DNA of 64,000 nt from SIG589 sp045652465 (GTDB lineage Bacteria > Bacillota > Clostridia > Oscillospirales > Acutalibacteraceae), in contig JAZRUI010000009.1 in the NCBI GenBank assembly GCA_045652465.1, positions 1 through 64,000 of the forward strand, in the 5' to 3' direction. The notes below the pieces were generated by a model. The model was not told the DNA's origin. It was given only the letters and a program-made list of their open reading frames with translations, and searched no databases. Both the position numbers and the translations under genes were made by a program. This document shows, one piece after another, positions 49,771-60,000 of this stretch (positions within the stretch are counted from its first letter, which is position 1; each line of letters begins with the position of its first letter).

Positions 49771-50943
49771 ATGAAATATTTTGTTTGGCTTCAAAGCGTT
49801 TTAGGTTGCGGCTATGGCAAAACTGCCGCAATAATTGACCGTTTCGGTTCTCCGAAAGGCGTTTATTCGGCAACCGACTCGCAGCTTTATAATTCGGGAC
49901 TTTTCACGCCCAAGGCTTTAAAAAGCGCAAAGGATAAGTCGCTCTCAAAGGCCGAGAAAACGCTCGAATATTGCAAACAAAACGGAATTGATATCATTTG
50001 TTATGGCAGCGGAAGATATCCCGATTGCCTTGCGAGAATTCCCGATTTCCCGCTGGTGCTTTATTTAAAGGGCAAACTGCCTGATTTGAATTCAGAACCG
50101 TCAGTATGTATTGTAGGTCCACGCAAATGTTCGGACTTTGGTATCAAAGCCTCCTATTCGCTGTCGGCGCGACTGTCGCTGGGCGGAATGGTAATTGTCA
50201 GCGGCGGTGCCGTTGGGGTTGATTGTGCAGCCCATAAAGGCGCTCTGACTGCCGAGGGAGCAACGGTGCTTTTAATGCCCTGTGGCTTCGGCTTTGACTA
50301 TCTTAAAGAAAACGAATCCTTGCGTGAAGATATAATAAATAAAAACGGTTGTGTATTAACCGAGTTTCCGCCCGAAACTCCCGTTAACAAGGGAGCCTTC
50401 CAAATTAGAAACCGTCTTATGTCGGCGTTAACGCTTGGAACGATTTTAATCGAGGCGGGCGAGAGAAGCGGAGCTCTTATAACCGCGCGTCATGCGCTTG
50501 AGCAGGGTAGGGATGTGTTCGTAATCCCGGGTAACCCAACCCTTCCTCAGTATATCGGTTCCAATAATCTTTTGCGGGATGGCGCAAAGCCCGTTTTAAC
50601 CGCAAATGATGTTTTTCTTGAATATATCAGCATCTATAAAGATAAACTTGATATAGAAAAGGCATTCAGCACTCCGCTGAAGCCTATGGAACAGTCCGCA
50701 ACGAAAAAGGTTTCGAAGCCTTCGGCTCCTCCCGCGCCCGAAGCGGCAGGAGTTGACCTTTCGGCTTTGTCGCAGGTTGCATTATCTATCTATAATGCCG
50801 CCCCCGAGGAACCCTTTTGCGTTGATGAACTGAGTGTGTTTTGCGATTATAACGCAAGCGAACTAATGGCCGCCGTGACCGAACTCGAAATTATGGGTGC
50901 GCTTAAGGCAATCCCCGGTGGTCGTTATCTTAAAGTACAATAA
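49771..50943 (+). CDS. dprA: DNA-processing protein DprA
   Basis: Loads RecA onto incoming single-stranded DNA during transformation. ATG 49771 gives 390 residues: an N-terminal SAM/HhH-like region (to about 75), then the Rossmann domain with GPRKCSDFG, VSGGAVGVDCAAHKGAL and IEAGERSGALITARHALEQGRDVFVIPGN. A C-terminal winged-helix (DML1-like) domain follows, ending GGRYLKVQ. dprA next to topA and trmFO is the standard Firmicute order. Confidence 0.95.
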   Translation: MKYFVWLQSVLGCGYGKTAAIIDRFGSPKGVYSATDSQLYNSGLFTPKALKSAKDKSLSKAEKTLEYCKQNGIDIICYGSGRYPDCLARIPDFPLVLYLKGKLPDLNSEPSVCIVGPRKCSDFGIKASYSLSARLSLGGMVIVSGGAVGVDCAAHKGALTAEGATVLLMPCGFGFDYLKENESLREDIINKNGCVLTEFPPETPVNKGAFQIRNRLMSALTLGTILIEAGERSGALITARHALEQGRDVFVIPGNPTLPQYIGSNNLLRDGAKPVLTANDVFLEYISIYKDKLDIEKAFSTPLKPMEQSATKKVSKPSAPPAPEAAGVDLSALSQVALSIYNAAPEEPFCVDELSVFCDYNASELMAAVTELEIMGALKAIPGGRYLKVQ

Positions 50944-50954
50944 GGAGTATGAAA

Positions 50955-53027
50955 ATGTCAAAACTGGTTATTGTTGAGTCTCCCGGTAAGATAAAGAGTA
51001 TAAAAAAATATCTTGGCGCGGGCTATGAAGTAATGGCATCCGTTGGTCATGTAAGAGATTTGCCGAAATCGCGTTTAGGTATCGATACCGAACACGGTTT
51101 TGCTCCTCAGTATATCAATATGTCCGATAAAAAGGAGCTTATAAAATCGCTTAAAGCGGCTGCTGCCGAGAGCGAAATGGTTTATCTCGCAACCGACCCG
51201 GACCGCGAGGGAGAGGCTATTTCTTGGCATTTAGCGCAAATTTTAGCGCTTGATATGAACGAAGCAAACCGCGTTGCCTTTAACGAGATAACCGAGAGCG
51301 GCGTTAAAGCGGGAATGAGCAAGCCCCGCCAAATTAACACCGACCTTGTTGATGCTCAGCAGGCTCGCCGCGTGCTTGACCGTCTTGTGGGCTATAAAAT
51401 CAGCCCCTTCCTTTGGAAAAAGGTTAAAAGCGGTCTTTCGGCAGGTCGCGTTCAATCGGTTGCCCTTCGTCTTATCGTTGACCGTGAAAAGGAAATCGAA
51501 GCCTTTATTCCCAAAGAATATTGGACTATCGATGCTAAACTTTTAAGCGGAAGAAAATCTTTTGAATCCTACCTCTATGGAACCGCCGCAGGCGAAAAGC
51601 TCGAAATCCTTTGCGAAGCCGATGCTAATCGCATTGTAGGCGAGCTTGATGGCAAGGATTATGTTGTTGAAAATGTTAAGACCGGCGTTCGCAATAAGCA
51701 ACCCGCCCCTCCGTTCACAACCTCAACCATGCAGCAGGAAGCCTCCAGAAAGCTTGGTTTTGGCGGTCAGCGCACAATGAAGATTGCCCAGCAGCTTTAT
51801 GAAGGCGTTGAGATTCCGGGAATGGGCGTTACAGGTCTTATAACCTATATGCGTACCGACTCGCTTCGTATCTCCGAGGAAGCGCGTTTTGCCGCAGGTC
51901 AATATATTGTTTCGCGCTTCGGCGATAAATATTTGCCCAAAAAACCGCGCTATTTTAAAACCAAGGCGGGCGCTCAGGATGCCCACGAAGCCATCCGCCC
52001 CACCAATGTTAATTTAGACCCCGAGCAAATCAAAGATTCGCTTTCAACCGAGCAATATAAACTCTATAAGCTCATTTGGGAGCGCTTTGTTGCCAGCTTG
52101 ATGTCCGCTTGCGTTCAGGATACCGTTGCGGTTGATATCGTTGCAGGCGATTATATGTTCAAGGCAAGCGGCTATAGCGTTAAGTTCGACGGATTTACCG
52201 TGCTTTACGAAGAGGGCAAGGATGAGAAGGATGAAGAATATGGCGTTCTTCCTCCGATGGAAAAGGGCGATGTGCTTAAGCTTAAATCGCTTGAACCCAA
52301 CCAGCATTTCACCCAGCCGCCCCAGCGCTATATGGAGCCGACACTCATTAAGGCACTCGAAGAAAACGGAATTGGCCGTCCTTCGACCTATGCTCCCATT
52401 ATTGCCAACATTTTGCAGCGCGAATATATCGAGCGCGATAAAAAATCCTTAAAGCCTACCGCATTGGGAACGGTTGTTACCGAGCTGATGAAGGAACACT
52501 TTAAGAAGATTGTTGATATTAAGTTCACCGCAGGTATGGAAACCAACCTCGATAAGATCGAGGATGGCAGCCTTAACTGGACCGATGTTTTATCAACCTT
52601 CTATGGCGATTTCGAAACCCTTCTTAAGAAGGCTGAACAAAGCATGGATGGTGTTCGCGTTAAGGTTCCCGCAGTTGAGAGCGATGTTATTTGCGATAAG
52701 TGCGGAAGAAAGATGGTTGTTAAAAACAGCCGTTTCGGAAAATTCTTGGCTTGCCCCGGTTATCCCGAGTGCAAGAACACCAAGCCGATGCCCGAGGATG
52801 AAATCAAGCAGCCCTGCCCGAAGTGCGGCGCGAAGCTTGTTAAGCGCGTAAAGCGCGGAACCAACAAGGCTTTCTATGGTTGCAGCAACTATCCCGCTTG
52901 TGATTTTGCCGCTCCCGGCATCCCGACGGGTGATGTTTGCCCCGAGTGCGGCGGTTATATCTTAAAGGGCTTTAAGGGCAGGAAATATTGTATGAATGCT
53001 GATTGCCCTTCGAGAAAGAAAAAGTAA
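50955..53027 (+). CDS. topA: DNA topoisomerase I
   Basis: Relaxes negative supercoils by single-strand passage. ATG 50955 (7 bases after GGAG) is preferred over ATG 50949; 690 residues. The Toprim domain starts KLVIVESPGKIKSIKKYLG and has ATDPDREGEAISWH. The active-site tyrosine is Y298 in GLITYMRTDS. Three C-terminal four-cysteine zinc ribbons follow (CDKCGRK...CPGYPEC; CPKCGAK...CSNYPAC; CPECGGY...CMNADC), the third shortest. Confidence 0.96.
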   Translation: MSKLVIVESPGKIKSIKKYLGAGYEVMASVGHVRDLPKSRLGIDTEHGFAPQYINMSDKKELIKSLKAAAAESEMVYLATDPDREGEAISWHLAQILALDMNEANRVAFNEITESGVKAGMSKPRQINTDLVDAQQARRVLDRLVGYKISPFLWKKVKSGLSAGRVQSVALRLIVDREKEIEAFIPKEYWTIDAKLLSGRKSFESYLYGTAAGEKLEILCEADANRIVGELDGKDYVVENVKTGVRNKQPAPPFTTSTMQQEASRKLGFGGQRTMKIAQQLYEGVEIPGMGVTGLITYMRTDSLRISEEARFAAGQYIVSRFGDKYLPKKPRYFKTKAGAQDAHEAIRPTNVNLDPEQIKDSLSTEQYKLYKLIWERFVASLMSACVQDTVAVDIVAGDYMFKASGYSVKFDGFTVLYEEGKDEKDEEYGVLPPMEKGDVLKLKSLEPNQHFTQPPQRYMEPTLIKALEENGIGRPSTYAPIIANILQREYIERDKKSLKPTALGTVVTELMKEHFKKIVDIKFTAGMETNLDKIEDGSLNWTDVLSTFYGDFETLLKKAEQSMDGVRVKVPAVESDVICDKCGRKMVVKNSRFGKFLACPGYPECKNTKPMPEDEIKQPCPKCGAKLVKRVKRGTNKAFYGCSNYPACDFAAPGIPTGDVCPECGGYILKGFKGRKYCMNADCPSRKKK

Positions 53028-53028
53028 G

Positions 53029-54330
53029 ATGAATAAAATCAATGTTTTAGGAGCGGGTCTTGCAGGCTGCGAGGCCGCTCTTCAAATAGCGGCAAGGGGA
53101 ATATATGTCGATTTATATGAAATGAAGCCGATAAAGCGTTCTCCTGCCCATCATATGGATGGTTTTGCGGAGCTTGTTTGCTCTAATTCTCTCAAGGCTT
53201 TGAGGGTTGATTCGGCTGCAGGTCTTCTAAAAACCGAAATGCGCCGTTTTGGCTCGGTTTGTATGGACGCTGCCGATACCTGCCGCGTTCCTGCAGGTGG
53301 TGCCTTGGCGGTTGACCGTGATGTTTTCTCGGATTACATCACCCGCAAAATTAAGGAAAACCCCTTTATTAATGTTATAGAAGAGGTTGTAACCGAAATT
53401 CCCGAAGGCGTAACCGTTATTGCAACGGGTCCGCTGACCGATGAAGCTCTCATAAACAGTCTTAAGGAAAAACTCAAAAGCGAGCATTTAAGCTTTTTTG
53501 ATGCTGCTGCGCCGATTGTTTCGGCCGATAGCGTTGATATGTCGATTGCTTTTCCTGCTTCGCGCTATGATAAGGGCGATGCCGATTATATCAACTGTCC
53601 TATGAATCGCGAGGAATATGAGCTTTTCCATAAAGAGCTTGTCGGTGCCGAAACCGCTCCTCTTAAGGATTTCGATAAACCCGTTACGGTTTATGAAGGT
53701 TGTATGCCTATTGAAATTCTTGCAAAAAGGGGAGAGGATTCAATTCGTTTCGGTCCTCTAAAACCCGTTGGTCTTCGCGACCCGCGAACGGGCCACCGCC
53801 CTTGGGCAGTTGTTCAACTTCGCAAAGAAAACGCCGAGGGAACAATGCTCAATTTGGTAGGCTTCCAAACCAACCTGAAATTCCCCGAGCAAAAAAGGGT
53901 CTTTTCGCTGATTCCCGGTCTTGCAAATGCTGAATTCTTGCGTTTTGGCGTTATGCATCGCAACACCTTTATCGATTCCCCGCGTTTACTTAACAAAACT
54001 CTCTCGCTTAAATCCGATAACAATATCTTCTTCGCGGGTCAAATAACCGGCGTTGAAGGTTATATGGAATCGGCAGCAAGCGGAATAATTGCGGGAAGAA
54101 ATGCTGCGGCATTCGTTTTGGGTGAAGACCCCTTGATTTTGCCTGAATTTACAATGATCGGCGCGCTTATATCCTATATTTGTGATGAAAGCGTAACCGA
54201 TTTTCAGCCTATGGGTGCGAATTTTGGCGTTTTGCCTGTTCTGCCCGAAAAAATAAGGGACAAGCGTGAACGCTACAGCGCCCTTGCAAACCGTTCTCTT
54301 GAATGGTTTGATTCAAATATTAAGGAGTAA
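53029..54330 (+). CDS. trmFO: tRNA m5U54 methyltransferase (folate/FAD-dependent)
   Basis: Makes ribothymidine at position 54 of tRNAs using methylene-tetrahydrofolate. ATG 53029 lies 1 base after the topA stop; 433 residues. NVLGAGLAGCEAALQIA is the FAD-binding start, followed by ELVCSNSLKA, GCMPIEILAKRGEDSIRFGPLKPVGL and FAGQITGVEGYMESAASG, all diagnostic of TrmFO (formerly Gid). No strong ribosome site is seen, so coupling to topA is likely. Confidence 0.95.
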   Translation: MNKINVLGAGLAGCEAALQIAARGIYVDLYEMKPIKRSPAHHMDGFAELVCSNSLKALRVDSAAGLLKTEMRRFGSVCMDAADTCRVPAGGALAVDRDVFSDYITRKIKENPFINVIEEVVTEIPEGVTVIATGPLTDEALINSLKEKLKSEHLSFFDAAAPIVSADSVDMSIAFPASRYDKGDADYINCPMNREEYELFHKELVGAETAPLKDFDKPVTVYEGCMPIEILAKRGEDSIRFGPLKPVGLRDPRTGHRPWAVVQLRKENAEGTMLNLVGFQTNLKFPEQKRVFSLIPGLANAEFLRFGVMHRNTFIDSPRLLNKTLSLKSDNNIFFAGQITGVEGYMESAASGIIAGRNAAAFVLGEDPLILPEFTMIGALISYICDESVTDFQPMGANFGVLPVLPEKIRDKRERYSALANRSLEWFDSNIKE

Positions 54331-54334
54331 AATG

Positions 54335-55324
54335 ATGAAAATAGCCATTGATGCTTTCGGCGGCGATAACGCACCGCTCGAAATAATAAAAGGTGCTCGC
54401 ATGGGTGCCGATGAATACGGCATAACTCCCATCCTCGTAGGCGATGAGGAAACCATAAAAAAATGCGCTGAAGAAAACGGCATATCGCTTTGCGGTATGG
54501 AAATCAAGCATGCTCCCGATGTTATTTCGATGCATGATGAACCGACCTCGATTTTAAAAGCAAAAAAGGACTGCTCTATGGCGGTTGCCTTCCGCGCTTT
54601 AGCCGATGATGAGGCTGATGCCTTTGTTTCGGCAGGCAGCACAGGTGCTGTTGTAGTTGGCGGAACCTTAATTGCAAAGCGCATTAAGGGCATAAAAAGA
54701 GTTGCACTTGCAAGTATGATTCCGGGCCTTAAAAATCCCTTTTTAATGCTCGATATCGGCGCTAATGCCGACACTCGCCCCGAAATGCTCGCTCAATATG
54801 GTCTTATGGCAAGCGTTTATCTTGAAAAGGTAGAGGGCAGGGAGAATCCCAAAATCGGTCTTCTCAACATAGGAACCGAAGAAACCAAGGGCGATGAGCT
54901 GCATCTCGCCGCTTATGACCTGCTTAAAAATGCTCCCATCAATTTTATCGGCAATATTGAATCCCGCGAGATTATGAAGGGCGAATGCGATGCCGTAATA
55001 ACCGACGGTTTCACAGGAAATATCGCCTTAAAGTTAATCGAAGGCGTAACATCTTCCTTCTTCAAGCTGATTAAGGGAGTGCTTTATAAGAATTTAAAGA
55101 CCAAGTTGGCCGCATTAGTATTAAAGGGCGGTCTTCATGAGGTTAAGAAAAAAGCCGATTATGAAGAGGTTGGCGGCGCTCCGTTGCTCGGTTGCTCAAA
55201 ACCCGTAATCAAGGCGCACGGCAGTTCTAAAGCTATGGCAATTAAGAACGCAATTCATCAGGCTGTGCTTTATACCGAAAAGGATGTTATCGGTCAAATA
55301 AGCGAAGGCCTCAGTAAAATGTAA
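54335..55324 (+). CDS. plsX: Phosphate acyltransferase PlsX
   Basis: Converts acyl-ACP and phosphate to acyl-phosphate for phospholipid synthesis. ATG 54335 follows AAGGAG with 7-base spacing (ATG 54332 is possible); 329 residues. KIAIDAFGGDNAPLEIIKGA is the family start, with SAGSTGAVVVGG and DGFTGNIALKLIEG further in. It is followed by rnc; the acpP gene usually between the two is missing. Confidence 0.95.
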   Translation: MKIAIDAFGGDNAPLEIIKGARMGADEYGITPILVGDEETIKKCAEENGISLCGMEIKHAPDVISMHDEPTSILKAKKDCSMAVAFRALADDEADAFVSAGSTGAVVVGGTLIAKRIKGIKRVALASMIPGLKNPFLMLDIGANADTRPEMLAQYGLMASVYLEKVEGRENPKIGLLNIGTEETKGDELHLAAYDLLKNAPINFIGNIESREIMKGECDAVITDGFTGNIALKLIEGVTSSFFKLIKGVLYKNLKTKLAALVLKGGLHEVKKKADYEEVGGAPLLGCSKPVIKAHGSSKAMAIKNAIHQAVLYTEKDVIGQISEGLSKM

Positions 55325-55335
55325 GGGGAATACCT

Positions 55336-56016
55336 ATGCAGGCTCTGGAGAATAAAATCGGATATAGCTTTAAGGATAAATCCTTGCTTTCGTTGGCTTT
55401 AACGCATTCATCGTATGCCAACGAAAAAGGGGATGCTTCCGCCTGCAACGAACGCCTTGAATTTTTGGGCGATTCGGTGCTTTCTATCATTGTATCCGAA
55501 TATATATTCGCTAACTTTAAAAACAGCCTCGAGGGCGATTTAACCAAGCTGCGCGCATCGCTGGTTTGCGAAAAATCGCTTTGTGCTTTTTCGAAAGAAT
55601 TGGGCATAGGCGAATATATCCTTCTCGGCAAGGGTGAAGAGCAAAACGGCGGAAGAAATCGCCCCTCGATTTTAGCCGATGCCTTTGAGGCGGTTTTGGC
55701 TGCTATTTATCTCGATGCAGGTATGGAACAGGCTAAAAAGCATGTGCTCCGCTTCGTAACCGAGGAATTAAAGCATCGCGATGATGAGGTGTTTAAGGAT
55801 TATAAAACAACCCTTCAAGAGGTTATTCAGCGTAACCGCGAGGAACAGCTTTCCTATGTTCTTGTTGCCGAAAGCGGACCTGACCACGATAAGAGCTTTA
55901 CCGTTGAGGTTCGCCTTAACTCAAATGTTATCGGTTCGGGAACGGGTCGCAGCAAAAAGCAGGCAGAGCAAAAGGCTGCCAAGCAGGCGCTTGCGCTTAT
56001 GGGGATAACTGAATGA
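55336..56016 (+). CDS. rnc: Ribonuclease III
   Basis: Cuts double-stranded RNA in rRNA maturation. The 226-residue protein has the RNase III signature NERLEFLGDSVLS (38-50; D46), the second acidic pair D115/E118 in ILADAFEAVLAAIYLD, and a C-terminal double-stranded RNA-binding domain (about 155-225, with GSGTGRSKKQAEQKAAKQAL). It starts at ATG 55336, 11 bases after plsX, and ends in ATGA overlapping the radical SAM gene. Confidence 0.96.
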   Translation: MQALENKIGYSFKDKSLLSLALTHSSYANEKGDASACNERLEFLGDSVLSIIVSEYIFANFKNSLEGDLTKLRASLVCEKSLCAFSKELGIGEYILLGKGEEQNGGRNRPSILADAFEAVLAAIYLDAGMEQAKKHVLRFVTEELKHRDDEVFKDYKTTLQEVIQRNREEQLSYVLVAESGPDHDKSFTVEVRLNSNVIGSGTGRSKKQAEQKAAKQALALMGITE

Positions 56017-57005
56017 GCGTAAAACACTCTAATATTTCCATTTTTGTTCCGCATTTGGGCTGCCCCAACAAATGCAGTTTTTGCAATCAGCATCATATTG
56101 CGAGAACCGAAAAGGTGCCAACCGCGTTTGATGTTGAGGCGGCGGTAAATGTTGCAAAGGATAGCAAAAGCTATAACCCCGAAACAACTGAAATTGCCTT
56201 CTTCGGCGGCAGCTTCACGGCAATCGAAAAAGAGGTTATGCTCCCACTTTTGGAGGCAGCTTATCCGTTTGTAAGGGATGGTGTTGTTGCGGGAATTCGC
56301 ATTTCAACCAGACCTGATGCAATAAACGGAGAAAATCTTGATTTACTTAAAAAATATGGTGTAACAACCATTGAACTCGGCGCTCAAAGTATGTGCGATG
56401 AGGTTTTATCGCTCAATAAACGAGGTCATAACGCCGAGGACATAAAAAACGCATCCCGCCTTATAAAGCAAAGCGGTTTTTCGCTTGGCCTTCAAATGAT
56501 GACAGGGCTTTATGGCTCGAATAGGGAAAGGGATATGGAAACCGCAAAACAAATAGCGGGATTGAAACCCGATTGTGTTCGCGTTTATCCAACCATTGTC
56601 TTGGAAAATACCGATTTGGCGCTGCTCGCTAAAGAGGGAAAATATTCCCCCGAAACTGTTGAAGAGGCGGTCGAGGGTTGCACCCAAATAATGGATGTTT
56701 TCCAAAAAGAAAATATCCCGCTTATTCGTTTGGGACTGCATACCATTGATGAATCGGCATATATCGCAGGTCCTTGGCATCCTGCGTTTAGAGAACTTTG
56801 CGAGGCTCGCGTTTTTCGCAATAAGATTTTCGCCTTGCTCGAGGAAAAAGGGGAGTATGAGGTTTTCGTAAACCCTTATGACCTCTCTAAAGCCAAGGGA
56901 CAATCAAAATCCAATATAGATTATTTTAGTAGTATAGGTTATAATATTAAGATAACCGCAAATAGTGATGTTTCAAAAAACGATGTATTAGTAAAAAGGG
57001 TGTGA
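56013..57005 (+). CDS. Elp3-like radical SAM protein
   Basis: A 330-residue radical SAM protein with the cluster motif C17, C21, C24 (GCPNKCSFC) and FFGGSFTAI, ISTRPDAI and ELGAQSMCDEVL blocks of the Elp3/coproporphyrinogen-oxidase-like class. There is no C-terminal acetyltransferase domain, so it is not a full Elp3. The same gene is found between rnc and smc in many Clostridia, but its substrate is unknown to me. It overlaps rnc by 4 bases and precedes smc by 7. Confidence 0.85.
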   Translation: MSVKHSNISIFVPHLGCPNKCSFCNQHHIARTEKVPTAFDVEAAVNVAKDSKSYNPETTEIAFFGGSFTAIEKEVMLPLLEAAYPFVRDGVVAGIRISTRPDAINGENLDLLKKYGVTTIELGAQSMCDEVLSLNKRGHNAEDIKNASRLIKQSGFSLGLQMMTGLYGSNRERDMETAKQIAGLKPDCVRVYPTIVLENTDLALLAKEGKYSPETVEEAVEGCTQIMDVFQKENIPLIRLGLHTIDESAYIAGPWHPAFRELCEARVFRNKIFALLEEKGEYEVFVNPYDLSKAKGQSKSNIDYFSSIGYNIKITANSDVSKNDVLVKRV

Positions 57006-57012
57006 ATAAAAA

Positions 57013-60000
57013 GTGCTGTTGCGTTCAATCGAAATTCAAGGATTTAAATCCTTTGCCGACAAAACAACACTTAAATTCGGAAGAGGTATAACCGCCGTTG
57101 TTGGACCTAACGGAAGCGGAAAGAGTAATATTTCCGATGCCGTTCGTTGGGTTCTCGGCGAGCAATCAACCAAAAATCTTCGCGGACAATCGATGGAGGA
57201 TGTTATCTTCGGCGGAACAGCCGAGCGCCGTCCTCACGGTTATTGCGAGGTTACCTTGGTTATTGACAATTCCGATCGCAGTTTAAATTTTGATAATGAC
57301 ACGGTGGCAATAACCCGCCGTTATTACCGTTCTCACGAGAGCGAATATCTCATAAACAATGTTTCGGTTCGTCTTCGCGATGTTAACGAGCTGTTTATGG
57401 ATACAGGTCTTGGACGCGACGGATATTCGATGATAGGTCAGGGCAAAATCGACACTATCATCAGCTCCAAATCTCACGAGCGCAGGGATATTTTCGAGGA
57501 GGCCTCGGGAATATCTAAATATCGTTATCGCAAGTTGGAGGCTGAGCGCAAGCTCGCAGCCGCCGATGATAATATGTTGCGCCTTCGCGATATTTTGGGC
57601 GAGCTTGAGGGTCGCGTAGGACCCTTGGCGGAGCAATCTAAAAAGGCTGAAAAGTTCCTAAAGTATGCTGCCGAGCGCAAGGAGCTTGAAATCGGTCTTT
57701 GGATGCACACTCTTAATAACTCCAAGGATGCTATCCGCAATCAGGATAGCAAAATCGCGGTTGCCGAAGCGCAATATAGCGATGCCGATAACAAACTAAA
57801 GCAAATGGAAACCGACCTTGAGAGCAATTCCGAGGGCTTTGCAAAGCTCACATCCGATATCGATAATATGCGCGCCCGTGCTGCATTTTTCGAGGAACAG
57901 GCAGTTGCTTTAACCGGTAATATTGCGGTTTTAGAAAATACTGTTGAGCATAACAAGGAAACCGTTTCAAGAATTGAAGAGGAAATTTCCGGCATTGCTG
58001 ATAGCGATGCAACGGCTGCTGAAGAGATTGCGAAGAAAACCGAAGAAATCGCCGAAAAGCAGGCTAAAATTTCGGCTCTCGAAATCAAGGTTGCCGAAAC
58101 AAGCGAGAATTTAAGCAACCTTTTAACCGATAGCGAAACCATTTCCAAGGATATCGAAGAGCTTTCCAAATCCTTAAACGCTCTTATGGCGCAGGGCTCC
58201 GATGAGCGCGTTAAGATGGTTACAGCGCAGTCTTCCATCGATGAAATCAACAACCGTGCTTCGGTAATTGATGAGGTTTTGGCTGAAAAGCAGGCGGAGA
58301 TTGACGCTTTAACTGGCGAGCTCAACGAAACCAATAAACTTCTCGATGAAATTGAGGAGAATATTTCTTCCTGCGTTAATTCGCTTAAAGGCTATGAGCT
58401 TCGCAAGAATTCCCGCAAGGAAACTGTTGATAAAATTAAGAGCGATATGGATGAAACCGCGCTCGAAATCGAAAGCAAACTACATAAAATTCAGGTTCTT
58501 GAGGACCTTGAAAAGAATATGGAAGGCTTTAACCATTCGGTTAAGAAGGTTATGGCCGATGCTGAAAAAGGTCTTCTTCGCGGAATATATGGCCCTGTTT
58601 CACGCATAATAAATGTTCCGCGCGAATATGCGGTTGCTATCGAGGTAGCGCTCGGTAATGCGATGCAAAACATCGTTACCGAAACCGATGCCGATGCAAA
58701 ACGCGCCATTGAAATGCTCAAAAAGGGCAACCATGGTCGTGCAACCTTCCTGCCCGTTGCAACCATGAAGGCTAAAAAATATGAAACCGAAGAGGCCGAA
58801 AAGCTTTTTGGCTTTGTCGGTGTTGCAAGCGATTTGGTTAACTGCGATGAAAAATATCGCGAGATAATCAAATATTTGCTTGGCGGAACAATCGTTTCCG
58901 ACGACCTCGACAGCGCAACAACCATATCCAAGAAAACCGGATATAAACTTAAGGTTGTTTCGCTTGACGGACAGGTTGTTAACCCGGGCGGAAGCCTGAC
59001 GGGCGGCAGCCTTTCGAAGCAGGCGGGCATTTTAAGCCGCAGCGGCGAGATTGAAAAACTCAAGAACGAAAAACTAAAGCTCGATGAAAAGCTTAAGAAA
59101 CTTGATGCCGATTATGTTTCCGCAAGCGAGGAACTCGCTGCAGTTGAAGCCGATATTGTTGCGGCAAGCGGCGTTCTTACAACCGCAAACGAGGATAAGA
59201 TTCGCGCCCTCGCCGAGCTTCGTAGAATAAACGAACTTCGCAGCGCTGCTCAGGCATCGTTCCAAAACGCCGAGGAGGAAAAGAATAATTCCGCCCTTAA
59301 GGTTGCCGAGCATACCGCTTCTATTGAAGAATGCCAAAAGGCAATCTCCGAAATCGAGGCTCAAAAGAGCGATGTTGAGTCGCAAATTGCGGCTAAAACA
59401 GGCGGCCGCGATAACCTTGCCGCTAACCGCGAGCAGGTTGCAGGCGCACTTACCGAGCTTCGCCTTAATATCGTTGAGATTGAAAAGGATATCGAGAACT
59501 TGCGCTCCGTTAAGCTCTCGCTTGAGAATGCTGTCGGAAATCGCTTAGAGCGCAACACGGCGCTTTTAACCGAAAAGGAAGGCTTGCTTGCCAAGAATGT
59601 TGAAATCGGCGAGCAAATCGAAAAAATAAAGAATGATATTGATGCTCTCCGTCAAAGCAAGAGCGATGCCGAGGCCGAAACCGAAGCCTTAATTGCATCG
59701 AGAGGCGAGATGGAAAAGAATTCTCATGAAATGCGCGTTCGTGAACGCGAGATTTTAGAGCAAAAGGAAACCTTAAGCGGTGAGCTTGCAAGACTCAACG
59801 AGCGTAGAGAATCGATGCTCCGCGAGCTTGATGAGGTTGTTAAACGCCTTTATGATGAATATCAGCTAACCCGCACCGAAGCGGAGGATATGGGCATCGT
59901 AATCGAGAATGTAACCGAAGCTCGCAAAACCCTTGCCGAGGTTAAATCCAAGATTCGCTCGCTCGGCCATGTTAATGTTGCCGCAATCGATGAATATAAA

